In this document: positions 36,430-48,242 of the stretch, piece after piece | How the letters are laid out: every line of letters starts with the position of its first letter | Position numbering within the stretch: position 1 is the stretch's first letter | NCBI GenBank assembly: GCA_003008705.1 | Contig: PDUO01000034.1 | Location: 62,001-126,000 of the forward strand | Source: Pezicula radicicola | Lineage: Eukaryota > Ascomycota > Leotiomycetes > Helotiales > Dermateaceae | DNA length: 64,000 bases | Direction of reading: 5' to 3' | Notes under the pieces: model-generated | What the model saw: only the letters and a program-made list of their open reading frames with translations | Databases searched by the model: none | What the model was told of the DNA's origin: nothing | Position numbers and translations under genes: made by a program

Positions 36430-38358
36430 CTTGGAAGGGATCGTTGGTTGTGTAAACTTGTGTAACTTGTGTTTACTACTTTGAATCTTGATATAGGTAA
36501 AGATAGTGAGGGAGACACGGATCAAAAGAGGGGATCTTTGAGTAAAGGAGTGACTGAGAACGGAGAAGATGAGTTGCTGGCCGAGAAAAGAGTGATGGTG
36601 TTGAGCTGGATTGAGTTAATTTATGTACAGAGGTACCTTACGTTCACCTCAATCTGAGTATAGCTAAGGTACTTCGTATTAGCTCCTTCGATGCAGGACT
36701 GTATTGTAGTTCTCCACGCATAATAGTAGTTCATCTGTTCAATAGATCAGCCTCAGTTTCGGATGTTGATCCTGTATTCTTAATTCAATCCTTTTCAATG
36801 TATTCCTTCCATATGTCATGGGATTTTCAGTAACGAACGAGCGGTACGGAGATACTGGAAGGGTGAAAAATACTATATCATTATAAATCTGTGGTGTCAT
36901 TATCATTCCTTCTAATCCTTCAAAAATTCTTGGCGTGAACTGTTTATTCCGAAGGTTCCGAGTGAGCTGAAGATGTTGTACTATAGTCGTTCTTTATTGC
37001 AAAATTAATCTTTAGGATACTCAGCCTCTGTTTTAGAGAATCTTATACGAGGTATAATCGGAACAATCGGCCTTTTATTAGGTTAACTATTTATAAAAGG
37101 TTTTTTAGGAGTTGGGGTTTTTATATTCTATAGACCTTGCTTAGATATCTACGATAAAAGTTATTTGGCCTATAGTATACTACCCTTTTTTTTTAAAAAA
37201 AAAAAAGTCTCCTTATCCAGAAGCTACCTAAAGAAGTTTAAGGTTATCATATTGTTAATCTCTAAACTGAAAAAACCAGCTATATATATACATATGTAAA
37301 AGAGAATATAAAATACAAATGTACTCCATTTCCTCCTTTACATGAAGCATAAATTTCAAGATCGTATTTTAAGCGAGCGTGTTTGATCTACAGTAGAGCA
37401 CACCCCACCATAAACCTTATCAAGTACAGAAAACATTGTGGAGAACCTAGAATCCGGTACATCCAATCATCTACAAGTTATCCTTCGGAGATTCACTTCG
37501 TAGAGAACATCAAAGTTTCCGCAACTATTAATAGGGTACAAATTCGAGTTGCGAAGATCGGTTTGTTGCTCTCGCAGTGTAGTACACTAAGCGAGACAAT
37601 TTTTCCTTTCTAAAAAGCCTCTAAAAAGCCAATTAGGTACAAATTGCTAGTTTTTCTACTTTATATTGTATTTTCTCTAATCAAAATATTTATTCCGGTG
37701 TGACTAAGAAGTAGATTTTCACTACCTTTTAAGTCCTATCTATTGCTTAGATTAAAACTTAATTGCGTTAGATTAAAAGGAGGACTGTCCCTTTGTGCAT
37801 CCAACGGCTTTCTATGCCACGATTCAACACCCTGAGAATCTCGCCACCAAAAGTATATGTATTTTGCTGCGTATATCCTGGTAGTGCGTGTTGAAGCCGT
37901 TAAACGCACAAAGGGATAAGGGAATTGGAATTATCTCAGGCGTAATGGCACAAAAACAATTTTTTGGAAGGGCTGTTAGATAATCAGGTTGAATTAGATG
38001 TTGTGCGATTAATGTATTAGGATATCGATTATTCAAAACTAGTATTTTAGAGGTTTTGTTTGAAAATGTGGTTTTGTTGATATAACGAGAGTATCAACGG
38101 AGATATAAAAGATAAAACAACCTAGTTCAACATCAAATCCAACTGTACTATAAGACATGTTTTGTTTCAGCAACTATTTCATCTGCCAAAGTTCCCCTTT
38201 GTTACTCTCTAGATATTAAATTAAACATTCCTTGACTATTTGAAAAAGGAGGACTTGTTGGATCGTGCTCGTTTCGTAGTTAGCACCTCAACACGCACTG
38301 TAAATAACTAAATGTTAGAAGATTCCAGATATTGAAAGATACATGGAAGCAAAGCAAC
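36430..38358. other. Long AT-rich intergenic region
   Basis: No gene supported. Holds a T/A homopolymer junction near 37190-37206, two TAAGCGAG octamers (37370, 37588) and the inverted repeat at 37788-37916. Confidence 0.5.
37788..37916. repeat. Imperfect inverted repeat, 23-nt arms (129 bp overall)
   Basis: Arms 37788-37810 and 37894-37916 pair at 20 of 23 positions. All three mismatches are transitions, as expected of a decayed hairpin element. The spacer is 83 nt. Confidence 0.7.
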
Positions 38359-38565
38359 TTACGCTGCTGTTTCAATTCCAACCTTTCTTCTATGACTCTC
38401 TCGGCAACTTCGGTATCCGTAGTTGTTGACATCTGGTTGATAACGCTTACTCCTTCTACCTAGCCCCAATCGTCTATCTGACATCGGCTGTGGTGATGGC
38501 CCAGGATTGTTGTAATGTTTTGCTTTTCTGGATTTGCAAAGGAGGGGCAAGAGGAGAAGACACAT
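38359..38565 (-). CDS. Possible small protein (68 aa or slightly longer)
   Basis: True ATG at 38565. MCLLLLPLLCKSRKAKHYNN is followed by a basic, proline- and arginine-rich stretch. An intron-like GTAAGT ... CTAAC ... TTACAG begins at the last codons, and splicing would add only a few residues. No family is recognised. The hydrophobic start is too short for a convincing signal peptide. It may be spurious. Confidence 0.25.
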   Translation of the reverse strand: MCLLLLPLLCKSRKAKHYNNPGPSPQPMSDRRLGLGRRSKRYQPDVNNYGYRSCRESHRRKVGIETAA

Positions 38566-39220
38566 GATTGAAAATGCTTTGTTGGTGGATTCGATTTATC
38601 TTTTTGCAGGGATAGGAATTGAGAGCCCAGAGCACTTTTTATTGAGTTACAATAGAGACGAGACTGGTGTTGTAAGGAGCTGGAGCTCTTATAGATCTCG
38701 GGTCTAAAATACTGTAATTGTAGTCTTATATTTTAACTACTCTGCGATTAGAAGTACGTGGTCCTGTATGTGTGCGAAGAACGCTTGCTGATCTTTACTC
38801 TTTCTATATCATTTTGCGAAAACAAGGCTCAACAAACCCAGCTACTGTAACCTTGTCTAGACTTTAGCTAAAAAGGGAGTAAGCTTATATAAGGCTGTTG
38901 AATTAAGACCCACTTCTACGAATCCTCGACTTTCGATGTGGAAAGTATTGCGTCGAATCTGGCACTTTCCAAATCATTGTTTTGCTGAAGCATCAGAATA
39001 CAGCATTCTGAGTCATTAGCGAGACGGGGTTTTATTGAGATCCTTCGACCTCTACAACCACACTGAATCTCAGAACTGAGGTATCGATTTTTTGAACTCT
39101 GTTATGGTACCGCTTAAATAGCTCGCTTAAACAGTGCCATCTCCTTGATGAAACATCGCTTTGTGTTGGAGTTTTTCCTTCGTCCAGGACCCATGTCTTC
39201 ATTTCTGAGAGTTATCCAAT
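38566..39220. other. Intergenic
   Basis: No coding signal; carries the octamer CTCGCTTA at 39122. Confidence 0.5.
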
Positions 39221-40715
39221 TCATTCACAACCACAGTTATTTGTTCTTGTGCCTCCAAATCGGCCGAGTCCATCGTCATCATCAACGCCGATTGCAAGAT
39301 CGGTAGACCTAGGGGCTTGTATTGACGGCCGTGCTCGAACCAGCATCCAAATTCGCTGGGACAGATATAGGGTTTCGGATTTTAGTTCCGAATAATCGAC
39401 AGGATCGTTTGCTATGGACCTGAGAATTTGATATACAATGATGCTATACATTGCGTGATAACATAAAGCATTGCGACTGTCGGATCTGTGAACTCCAACA
39501 TCTCGGAGACCAAATTGAAGAGACTGGTTGGTGGAATAGATGTGGTTAGTTTGTATTGTATGGTTAGGGAATCTAGGTTCCAATCTTATACATTGCTGCC
39601 TTGACTTGATGCGCCTTCTGCAGAAGGGTAAGCGATCGATACTTGAGTCGGCCTCGCAGAGATTAAACTTTTCGCGGACCAAGGTTGGCCATATGGTCAT
39701 CTGTCGAAGTAGCCGGTAGAATAGGGTTTGAAGATGAGTGCGTCAGTCTAGAGTATCTAGTGCCGTTGTCGATTCTTCTGAGGCAATAAAGCAGTCTTTT
39801 CACTGTGTGAGTGCTTGGTGGATCTAGTCTGGTCAGCTAACGACGGCAGATATAAGAGACTGGGGAACATACGGAGGCCATACAATGCACATATGACTGT
39901 CTGTTATAACAAGAGACTCAAATTTTTTTCGTGGACTTGGGAGGACCCTTCTGTTGCAAGAGGGCAGCTAACCCAGACGCATGGATAAGCTCGCTTGGTA
40001 ATGATTCGCCAAAAACTGCCTGTTTTTTGCATCAGCCTCGTGCCCCACAGTAAATAAGACAGTCGACAAATATAGCCTACCTCAAGTTGGTGGAGGAGTA
40101 GTATGGCACACAACGTGTTGGAAGATTTCCATTCCTTAGGGTCGTCTATCGCATATTGTATACTCCTCAAGGCGTGAGCATATAGCTGGGCATTAATCCA
40201 CGACGATGGACTCGCTCCTCTAACTATTGCAGCATGGGAGTCTAGCATACATACACTTACGTCATCTAGTGCAGTGCTGTGGCCAGTTCGCTGCGGAATC
40301 TGACTGGTAAAGGCGCCTATTATTTTCAAACTATATAATAGATTCTGACGGTGCAAGCAGTTGATGAATGCCTTTGAAAGGTGCTCGGACGGGGTAAAAG
40401 TCATGGGTTTCGGTAATGTAAGTTCATTAATCTGCGTAAGATCACACTGGTAAGGCCTGCTTTCCCTCTTCTGATGCGATGATGGTTTTGGTAGTTTTTG
40501 TTTCACTTGTAGACCGTTGTCGATAAATTTGAGAGATGGACGTGGTGGACAATCCCGATTGCTGCGCTTACAAGGGCCACAGATAGGACATGCTTTATCG
40601 CACTGATCAAGATTAGTAAATAATTTAGATACAAAGCAAGGCATCGGTCATCTCATACCTTTAACCTTCCTTTTACGACACGTCCGCACCGATTGGTTTT
40701 GGGTGCGCTAACCAT
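39221..40715 (-). pseudogene. Decayed Zn2Cys6 transcription factor
   Basis: The order and content match a fungal-specific Zn2Cys6 regulator on the minus strand. A first exon from ATG 40715 (MVSAPKTNRCG) reaches a donor; the next starts at a CAG acceptor with CDKACPICGPCKRSNRDCP, the second half of the binuclear cluster. The first half is out of frame: CRKRKVK, expected before CDKA, sits one base off. Further on, an in-phase intron joins LLHQLE to AVFGESLPSELIHASGLAAL, typical of the family's middle region. An A7 run near 39930 then shifts the frame (STKKI-stop against KFESL). A last fragment at 39221-39700 retains LYLSQRIWMLVRARPS. No function is expected. Confidence 0.65.
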
Positions 40716-41563
40716 AATGTCATTATAAATGGTGATTGATGGACCTATTTGTCTTTGAATTAATCTAGGTATATTGATTGCAACAGAGAAGGTTGTCTCG
40801 AGGGCAGGAATCAAGCGTGCCTCCAGCCTGCAGATTGAAAGGTCATGAAAGTTAGGATGCTCGCTTACTGTAAGTTGACGTTCGGTTACACTCGGATTAC
40901 AAGGGGCCTTTAGCTCGCCTAACGGGTTTAAGTTACTTTAACACCAGTTCACTATGGGATCCCTACCTTAAGACATTCTAACAAATGTTTATTAGATATT
41001 ATATATAGCTATTCCTTTTTTTTTTAAAGAGTTATGTTAAAACTTTCCACACTTTACTACGAAGTACGAATTTTAGTACTATTGCTGAAGTGACCCAAAT
41101 TGGCGAGTAAATCCAACTGTTTGGTAGTCACAAAGTAACTCCTAATGTATAAACTATAAACTATCCTATCTTAAACTGAGGTTTCTTATATAATACATGT
41201 TTTAAGTGCGATGCGTGTCTTTTCATATGCACCCTTTAACTCACGCCCTTTAACCTGAGCTCCATTCTATTTTGTTATGTTATTGGCCATTCCTTGGTAG
41301 CTGTGATATCACCGCATATTACCGGCCGGGCGGGATCCCGAATGTGGTATAGTTTTCGATTCTTGTCAATCAACGCTCTCAACTTCAACCTACCTCGCAT
41401 TTCGGTACAGATTTAGTTGTTCCGTGCAGGAGGGGTAAGGACAGGTATATATGTGTCCATCAAAGGACGTTCCGTCTGTTGGTAGGCATTCGGTCCGTAA
41501 TTCACTATTGACACTCATCTCTCAAGAGACATATTCTTCGAAACCATCCGTTGCGCATACAAG
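40716..41563. other. Intergenic between divergent TF pseudogene and PDC-like gene
   Basis: Probably the PDC-like promoter. No gene. An octamer copy is at 40860. Confidence 0.5.
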
Positions 41564-43500
41564 ATGAAAGGTCCTATTACCCTTGGGGAATATTTGTTCC
41601 GTCGAATCCATCAAGTCGGAATTAGATCAATCCATGGCGTGCCTAGTGAGTTGGTGAGATTTCGACATGGTGACCTTGCATTTGACAAAGGTCTTCAAAA
41701 TAGGTGATTTTAACCTAACTCTCCTCGACTATGTACTTTCAACAGGTCTCCATTGGGTAGGAAACTGCAATGAGCTCAATGCAGGTAGTATTACCCTATC
41801 ATGTATACACAAGTTAGCCATCGTTTCTCATAATTATTGCAGGCTATGCTGCAGATGGCTACGCCCGCCTCAAGGGACTATCTGCCCTCGTAACAACTAT
41901 TGGTGTCGGTGAACTCTCAACGCTTAACTCAATTGCGGGTGCATATTCGGAGCAAGTGCCCATAATTCATATCGTCGGTCAGCCTAGCCGGGCAATCCAG
42001 GAGCGGAAAGTCGTAGGCTTGCATCACATGTTGGGCACCGATGATTTTGACGTCTTTGTGCGGATGAGCGCCGAGATCTCATGTTTTGCGGTTAAGTTGA
42101 ACGATATTGGGGAAGCTCCTGGACTCATCGATATGGCAATCCGTCAAGCGTGGCTGCAGAACAGACCTGTGTATATTGGCGTACCGACCGACATGGTTGA
42201 TATGCAAGTAGAGATTGAAGACCTCCTTGCTCATCCTCTGGTGGTCTCTAACCCTGAGATGTCATTAAGCAAACTAGAACAGGCTGTGGAGGCCATTGCA
42301 GCACAAATACAAGTTGCACAAAAGCCAGCTATTGTAGTTGACATCGGAACCAGTCAATACCGCGCTCAAACCGAAATCCGTGAGTTGGTTAGACTGACCG
42401 GCTCACCTACGTTTGTCGTTCCATCTGGACGGGGAGTCGTTGACGAAGATGCTCTAGAGTTTGGAGGCGTATATGGTGGGATGTGGTCTAGTCCCGGGGC
42501 ACGTGAATACGTGGAATCGGCCGATCTGGTACTACGTGTTGGGATGCTACACTCTGATTTGAACACTTCGGGCTTTTCGGTTCATATTGAGCCGAATAAA
42601 CTCATCGAAGTTGCTGCCGATAATGTCCAAGTACGGGGTCAACTTTATGAAGAAATGTATATGGACGAGCTCCTGCGTAAAGTAAGCGAGAAGTTGAGGA
42701 CCAGCAACTGCCAGCGCCGAATGAACCTATTTCCACAAAAACAAAGTAATGATAAAGTGTCTCATGATACAGATCCCAATCTCAAGCACGAGTGGCTTTG
42801 GCCAACTATGGGCCAATGGCTTCGAGAAGGCGATATTGTTATCGCCGAGGCAGGGACATCAAGTTGCGGATCGTGGCTAATGAAATTTCCCAAAGACGCG
42901 ACGTTTATCAGCCAACATCGCTGGGCAAGTATCGGATATACTGTCGGGGCTTGTCAGGGTGCGGCTCTTGCTGTTAGGGATAGTGACCGACCTGACCGCA
43001 GAACGATCTTGTTTATTGGAGACGGAAGTCTTCAAATGACCGTGCAGGAGATTAGTACCATGCTCCGGAATGAGTTGAAGCCAATTATGTAAGTATTTTA
43101 TTTTCTTACCTCCTGTACAAGGTATGGGTGGACCTAATATATACTTACGTAGATTTGTTATTTGTAACAACGGTTATACTGTTGAGCGTTACGTCCATGG
43201 CTGGGATGCCGTCTACAATGACATTCAACCATGGAAATTCACCAAGTTATTAGAGGCCTTTGGTGGAAGAGAGGGTCAGTACGCTACACACCAGATTTAC
43301 ACCAAGAAAGAGCTGGTGAGTTTACTGGATGATGAGAGCTTCAGCCAACCGTTGGGTCTGCAGGTGAGTAATATCAAATAGATCATGAGTACGAGCTAAT
43401 TGGGGCGCAGTTGGTCGAGTTGCATCTACCCCAGGACGACGCCCCGGAATCCTTGAAACTCCTATGTGAGTCTGCAAAGAATCGTAATAAGAGACAATGA
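41564..43500 (+). CDS. Pyruvate decarboxylase-like ThDP enzyme (569 aa)
   Basis: Exons 41564-41645, 41704-41784, 41843-43088, 43153-43363 and 43411-43500 join in phase to 569 residues, the normal PDC length. Motifs: [39 protein letters not shown] (Glu that activates ThDP), GLHHMLG (catalytic His pair), [23 protein letters not shown] and the ThDP/Mg motif [13 protein letters not shown] ... ICNNGYTVE. It would decarboxylate pyruvate or a bulkier 2-oxo acid to an aldehyde in the cytosol. The usual HGVPGDFN reads HGVPSDFN at the first splice junction, a small departure. It stands among broken genes and next to a dead Zn2Cys6 regulator, so it may be a second, accessory PDC or an aryl/indolepyruvate decarboxylase. 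Confidence 0.88.
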
Positions 43501-45057
43501 GATTGTGAATGATTCTTTGGCCCCGCAATGCTTGATTTAGAGTGGCTTATAGGCTTATAGTTTACTCACAGTATGTGTAGCTAAGCTTTCTTAAAAGAAT
43601 AGAACAAACCATTTTGACACGAATCTTCTTTTTTCTAGTCTAAAGCTGCTACAGTTCGTCATATTAGATCTTTCTACTTTGTACCTGATGATACCACTAA
43701 CAATTTTATTAAATACCAAATAGCAAAACTCTGGCTTGCGATAGCCCAAAAGTTACATATCAGTGTTATCATTACGGTAGACTTAAACTCTGGTGCTTTT
43801 TCTTAACGTAAACCTCTGCTTTGAGAAGAGAAATACCGAAACCGTACTAAGGCTCTCCTGGAGTCAAGATCACTACTTTGGTCTTGTTTTTTCACAATAC
43901 CACTATAATGCTGCCAAGGAGCCGTTATTTCCCCTATCTAATGAGATGTGACTTATAAAAAATACATTCAAAAATCTAAAACTTATGCGGGAGTACTATA
44001 CTACCTACAAGGACGCTGAGTAAGATTTCACAATATTTAGAGACTACTCCCTTCAAAATTCTATGAACCGTGTGTAACCGAGCATTAATCGACAAGGTCA
44101 GCGGCAACTTGCTGCCAGCCCTGAATTCATGTACCTCGTCATTGTCACAGTACTTTTGAAATATGGTAAAGCCGACAATTACTATAAGATGCGATTTCCG
44201 ATTCGCAATATCACCCCAAAAGGTCTAGTATGAACCAAGTTGAGCCCTTTGAGCGCTCCTTTGCCATTATAGTTCGTCCTGAAGTTGATGATCAAAGAGA
44301 TCAACAGGACACATTAGGTTTTATGGGACAACCCTCATGGAATCAACAAAATTTTAGTGAAATGATTGCAATCGCAGATATAGTTATAGGAATAATGAGG
44401 ATACTGTATGGTAGCACCCACACTATGCTATAGTCGCTCAAGAAATTGAAAAAGCGAAGAATGAACATTAAAAACAGACCCCGCTTTTGAGCAGATGAAG
44501 CTAATCACTTAGAATTACTCTGATATTCCTAAGAGCCTATTATGTGGTATAGGGGTAGGTGATGAGTATATCTAATGAATTTCTTTTTCGCTGAGAACTT
44601 AATCTTAGAACAGAATACAAGAATTTTAGGGTCTGAACCTTAATTTTCTCAGAGTCATAGTGTTTGTAACAATACTTACACTTTTAAGCGAGGTATAAAT
44701 AAGCTTATTAATTTAATTCCTAAGCGACGTAAAAGGTTAAACTTAGGAAGGGAGCTTAAACTCCTTATTAGTTAGTTAGAAATTAAGTTAAATTAAGTTA
44801 GATATAAAGTCTTAATATATAGAAGTTAAACTAGCATTACTTTATTTCCTTATTTAGTATATATTAAGTGGTAGAATAGTTCTTAGCTAGCATGTGGTGT
44901 TCCTTAATTACTCCCACCCCCTTTCGAATCATATAATAACTACTTAGAATACTACTTGCAGACAAGGCTTTCAGCTGCGCTTCAATTGACGTAACTAAAG
45001 TAACGAGCCGTCACTGAAACCAAGGCTACTGGGATCCCGTACTCTAGTCATAGTCTC
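43501..45057. other. AT-rich intergenic region with unassignable coding-like scraps
   Basis: A 55-codon open stretch (about 43640-43806; FYFVPDDTTNNFIKYQIAKL) and an ORF at 44230-44433 look protein-like but match nothing I know. 44650-44900 is very AT-rich. Relics of transposons or lost genes are possible. Confidence 0.3.
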
Positions 45058-46016
45058 CTACTCAATCGACAGTCCAGCGAGCGTCGCCATCGTGGTGTTA
45101 CTTGTCTGTGAGGCGTCCCAGACGGAGGTGAGTCGGGTTATACTGCCGTCACTATCGAGGTCGAGCGCGATAATTCCGTCGAGGGCGATCGCTCCAGAGC
45201 CGCCTATCCATTCGTAGGCACCGCCCTGCGCGGTTCCGACAACGTGCCTAATAGTAGCGCCAGTACCGTACGGTAGGATTGGTAGGGTTCGGTTTAGTTT
45301 AGGTACCGTTCAATGGCTAATTGACCTTCAATCCTAGCACGCACGGTCTTCTCTTCGAGGACTGCGTCGAATGTGAACAATTCCGCCGCCGCCGTGCTGT
45401 TCTCCGTTGACAGGGCGGCGTAAAGTAAGTCCGTAGCGTTGCGGATTGCAGGATCTGGGGTTGTTGTAATAGTTGATTCTCCGAAGTCACTAGGGAACTG
45501 GTCATTTGAAACTTTCGAGGCCGCGAGGGGGCTGTCCCGCGCATCCCAGTAATCGACCTGGCGAGTAATCTTGCCGTTTGTAAAGTCGAAGGTAGAGATG
45601 GAGCGGATTTCGGCGCCAAACATAGTGGGAGTGTCCACGAACATGATAACGGCGCTATTCAAATCGCCGATAATCCGTAACGGGTAGGACTTTGCGTCGG
45701 TACCCCACGAGGCGACGACCGGCGCGAATGTAGCCGTGAGGTTGGGTTGGGACACTCTACTGCCGAGGGTGCCGTCACCATAAACCGCCTGGGTCGGATC
45801 GAACTCGTTCACCCAGGCCTGGACGTCGTGTAGACTCTTAGCGGTAAAGTAATCATGAGCAAATTCGACAAGCGCCGCAGTAGCGTGGCTGGTATCTGCA
45901 ATGTCTGGATAGATAGAGGCATTGCTTTGACGGGGGTGATGCTGAATTGGAGACGCCGTGGCTATACTGACAAGCGCCAGAGCAGCGGCCGAAACAGAGA
46001 ACGATCGTGTGTACAT
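45058..46016 (-). pseudogene. Secreted SnoaL/NTF2-like protein gene, frameshifted by a 5-bp duplication
   Basis: From ATG 46016 a signal peptide (MYTRSFSVSAAALALVSIAT) and a SnoaL/NTF2-like region follow (VEFAHDYFTAKSLHDVQAWV, YGDGTLGSRVS, GKITRQVDYWDARDSPL). The second half of the same two-domain fold starts at TTPDPAIRNATDLLYAAL and stops at IERYLN (45294). Immediately after, in another frame, it continues with LPILPYGTGATIRHVVG, GGAYEWIGGSGAIALDG and SITRLTSVWDASQTS, ending at 45058. The break is a tandem copy of five bases (GTTTAGTTTA on the plus strand, 45292-45301). Without the extra copy the ORF would be 317 codons. The gene is richer in GC than the flanks. Either a recent pseudogene or a base-call problem. 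Confidence 0.7.
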
Positions 46017-46125
46017 GTCTGCGCTGGATAAAGAAAAGAGTGACAGTATCGAGTGAAATGGGAGGACGGGCGTGACTATCAATTGTAAGATATACAGGAG
46101 AACAGGCAAGGCAGGATTGACTTCT

Positions 46126-46450
46126 CCCCCTTAGATTCTAGGTAACTGCCGTCAACACCATGCTTGCAAATTATAGACTTCCGTATAAAGCCATGCGTGC
46201 AGCTTCTTAGATGCAACATAGTCAGGAAAAAGCGCAGTTAGGAAGGAAGAAGCGCACGTATAACTAGGTGTGAGGTGAGGCATAGAGGCCTTGTTATTTA
46301 TTTACTACCTTTAGAACAGAAGGAGTGCGTCCGTGCAAGGCGCGCGGGTCTTGCAAACATTATTCACCCCCTTAGATTCGAGGTAACTGCCGTTAACACT
46401 ATGCTTGCACTTGCAAATTGTAGGGGAAGGAAGAAGCGTACTCGTACGTA
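46126..46450 (+). repeat. Direct repeat pair, about 240 bp apart
   Basis: 46126-46176 and 46367-46423 share CCCCCTTAGATTC, AGGTAACTGCCGT, AACAC and ATGCTTGCA ... AAATT with few changes; the second has a 6-nt internal duplication. GGAAGGAAGAAGCG follows both (46241, 46426). It looks like an old tandem duplication beside element B. Confidence 0.65.
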
Positions 46451-46467
46451 TGTCCGAAAAGTTGTGT

Positions 46468-47624
46468 AAGCGTTTCCTCACCCAAATCAAAACTTTTCAC
46501 AGCAAAAACGCATGGATTAGGCTCAAGTTCAATGAATTTGTCATTCGTAATTATGGATTATTAAGTTACAAGAGCGCGCCTTAATAAACGACAGAGCGGG
46601 ATCACGTTTACTCGTACCCGTCGCATGACCCGCTCTAGCCGGTTTGCAGTAAGTGCACATCGAAATCACTTCCAGTCCATGCTCTATCTAGGACACTTCG
46701 TAGCTTTGAAAACTCCAGCCGCTAAACCCCTATTTGCTAGGTATTTGTACCCTTCTAACAGCGCATAGCACGCCTTACTAAATGTCTTTCGGCCCGTCCA
46801 TTGATTCTTTAGATTTGGTACGCAACCTCCCAGCGATATCACGACTTCGGCATCCATGTCTCGCAAACACGCGACTCGTCCACTTCAAGTACAAGAGCCG
46901 ACGCTGGGGCTGTATCCCGTATTACGGTCATTACCAAGCATTGCTACTCTCGTTCCGCTAGAGTGGATGGGATCATTCGATCCTCCGACCCTCCAATTGC
47001 ACGAATTGCACTCCTCCGGAAAGACTCCTACGGAGATGCTTCTCCGGATCTGCAGATACGGGAGCATATGGATCAGGCTTCCAAAACAAAATCCGGGGTA
47101 TGAACAGACTACATTGCCCTTCAGATTTTTGGGAGCCTCTTAATAAACATCACCCCCTTATTAAATAAGTATTATCCTCTTTATGGTACTCTAAGTGGCC
47201 TATATAGACTACTGCCACCTGGTTATTACCGCAAAAACCTTAGTGTACGAGCCTATAAGCGTGCTGTAGCCGGTTTTCTATTCGTGGAAGTTCGTTAGTA
47301 ATGCAACCTGCTGCGAGGCATTCTACTACTGCAACTTAGGGGTTAATCAAGTTCTTGGATTCTTGGACAATCTTGCATACAGACCGCACTAAAAGTGTCC
47401 ATTGAATTGGTTCGCCCGCCTAAGGCAATAGCACGCGGGAATGTAATCCGTACATGCAAGCATAGAGAGAGTTAGGCGTGGGTGCCGTGACCACACGGAT
47501 GGCATCTACCACAAGTTCAACATTACCTCCGAACTACGGCGGAAGTTTTCAGTCCTTATCCTGATCGATGCCTGCAAGACGTCCCTATGGCCCAAGCGTT
47601 AGCCAATATTCGAGGGAAGGGATA
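46468..47624 (+). mobile_element. Dispersed repeat element, longer copy B
   Basis: The left end (46468-46540: AAGCGTTTCCTCACCCAAAT ... CAATGAATTT) matches the loop and right arm of the hairpin at 2801-2869. The right end (47562-47624) matches 2937-3000. The roughly 1 kb between is specific to this copy and holds only short ORFs (46684-46866 minus, 46856-47143 plus) with no transposase motif. The left hairpin arm is missing. Either a fuller version of the element or one that captured DNA. Confidence 0.45.
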
Positions 47625-48242
47625 TCCTCGAGGACATTATAAATATAATACTTTAAGGTTCTTATGATAAGGTAGTACCTTAAAGAAGTTAACTATACTA
47701 GTAGTTAAAAAAGTTTAGTTTTTTTTTTTAGTAAAAGAACTTATTTAACCTTAGTTATACTAGGACTTAAATTATATAAGTCTTAAAGTAACATTATACT
47801 AGTTATATTTGCCTTTTTATGATACTTAACATTATAACTTATTAATGCTTTAACTCTTTAAAATTAATAACAGCATTTCTATAATATTGCTTTTTAACTT
47901 TTAAGGGTCCTCTGTTTCTATGTCTGTTAGCTACTCTTCCTTCCTGTTCCGTATCGATATTTAACCTCAATACTCTGCGACTTAGGGGGTTACCTTTACA
48001 AAGAGAGACTTTGATGATAGAGCTAATGCCGCGAACTGATTCATGGGTAGACTTTGGACGGTAACTTATATGGCTTGAAGATGGTGCAGATTATGGACGT
48101 CCAGTACGCTTGTCTTTCGTTCATTCCTATGCTTTTCTGCTCTTGAAGCAGATTTCCTTCGCTTGCCATATTCTTTCGTATCTACACACAACCGGACGCC
48201 CGTTTACCAACTCCCTCGTTTCCGGCGCCAACAGGGGACATT
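47625..48242. other. AT-rich intergenic region
   Basis: 47640-47900 is extremely AT-rich, suggestive of repeat-induced mutation or decayed repeat. No gene. Confidence 0.5.
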
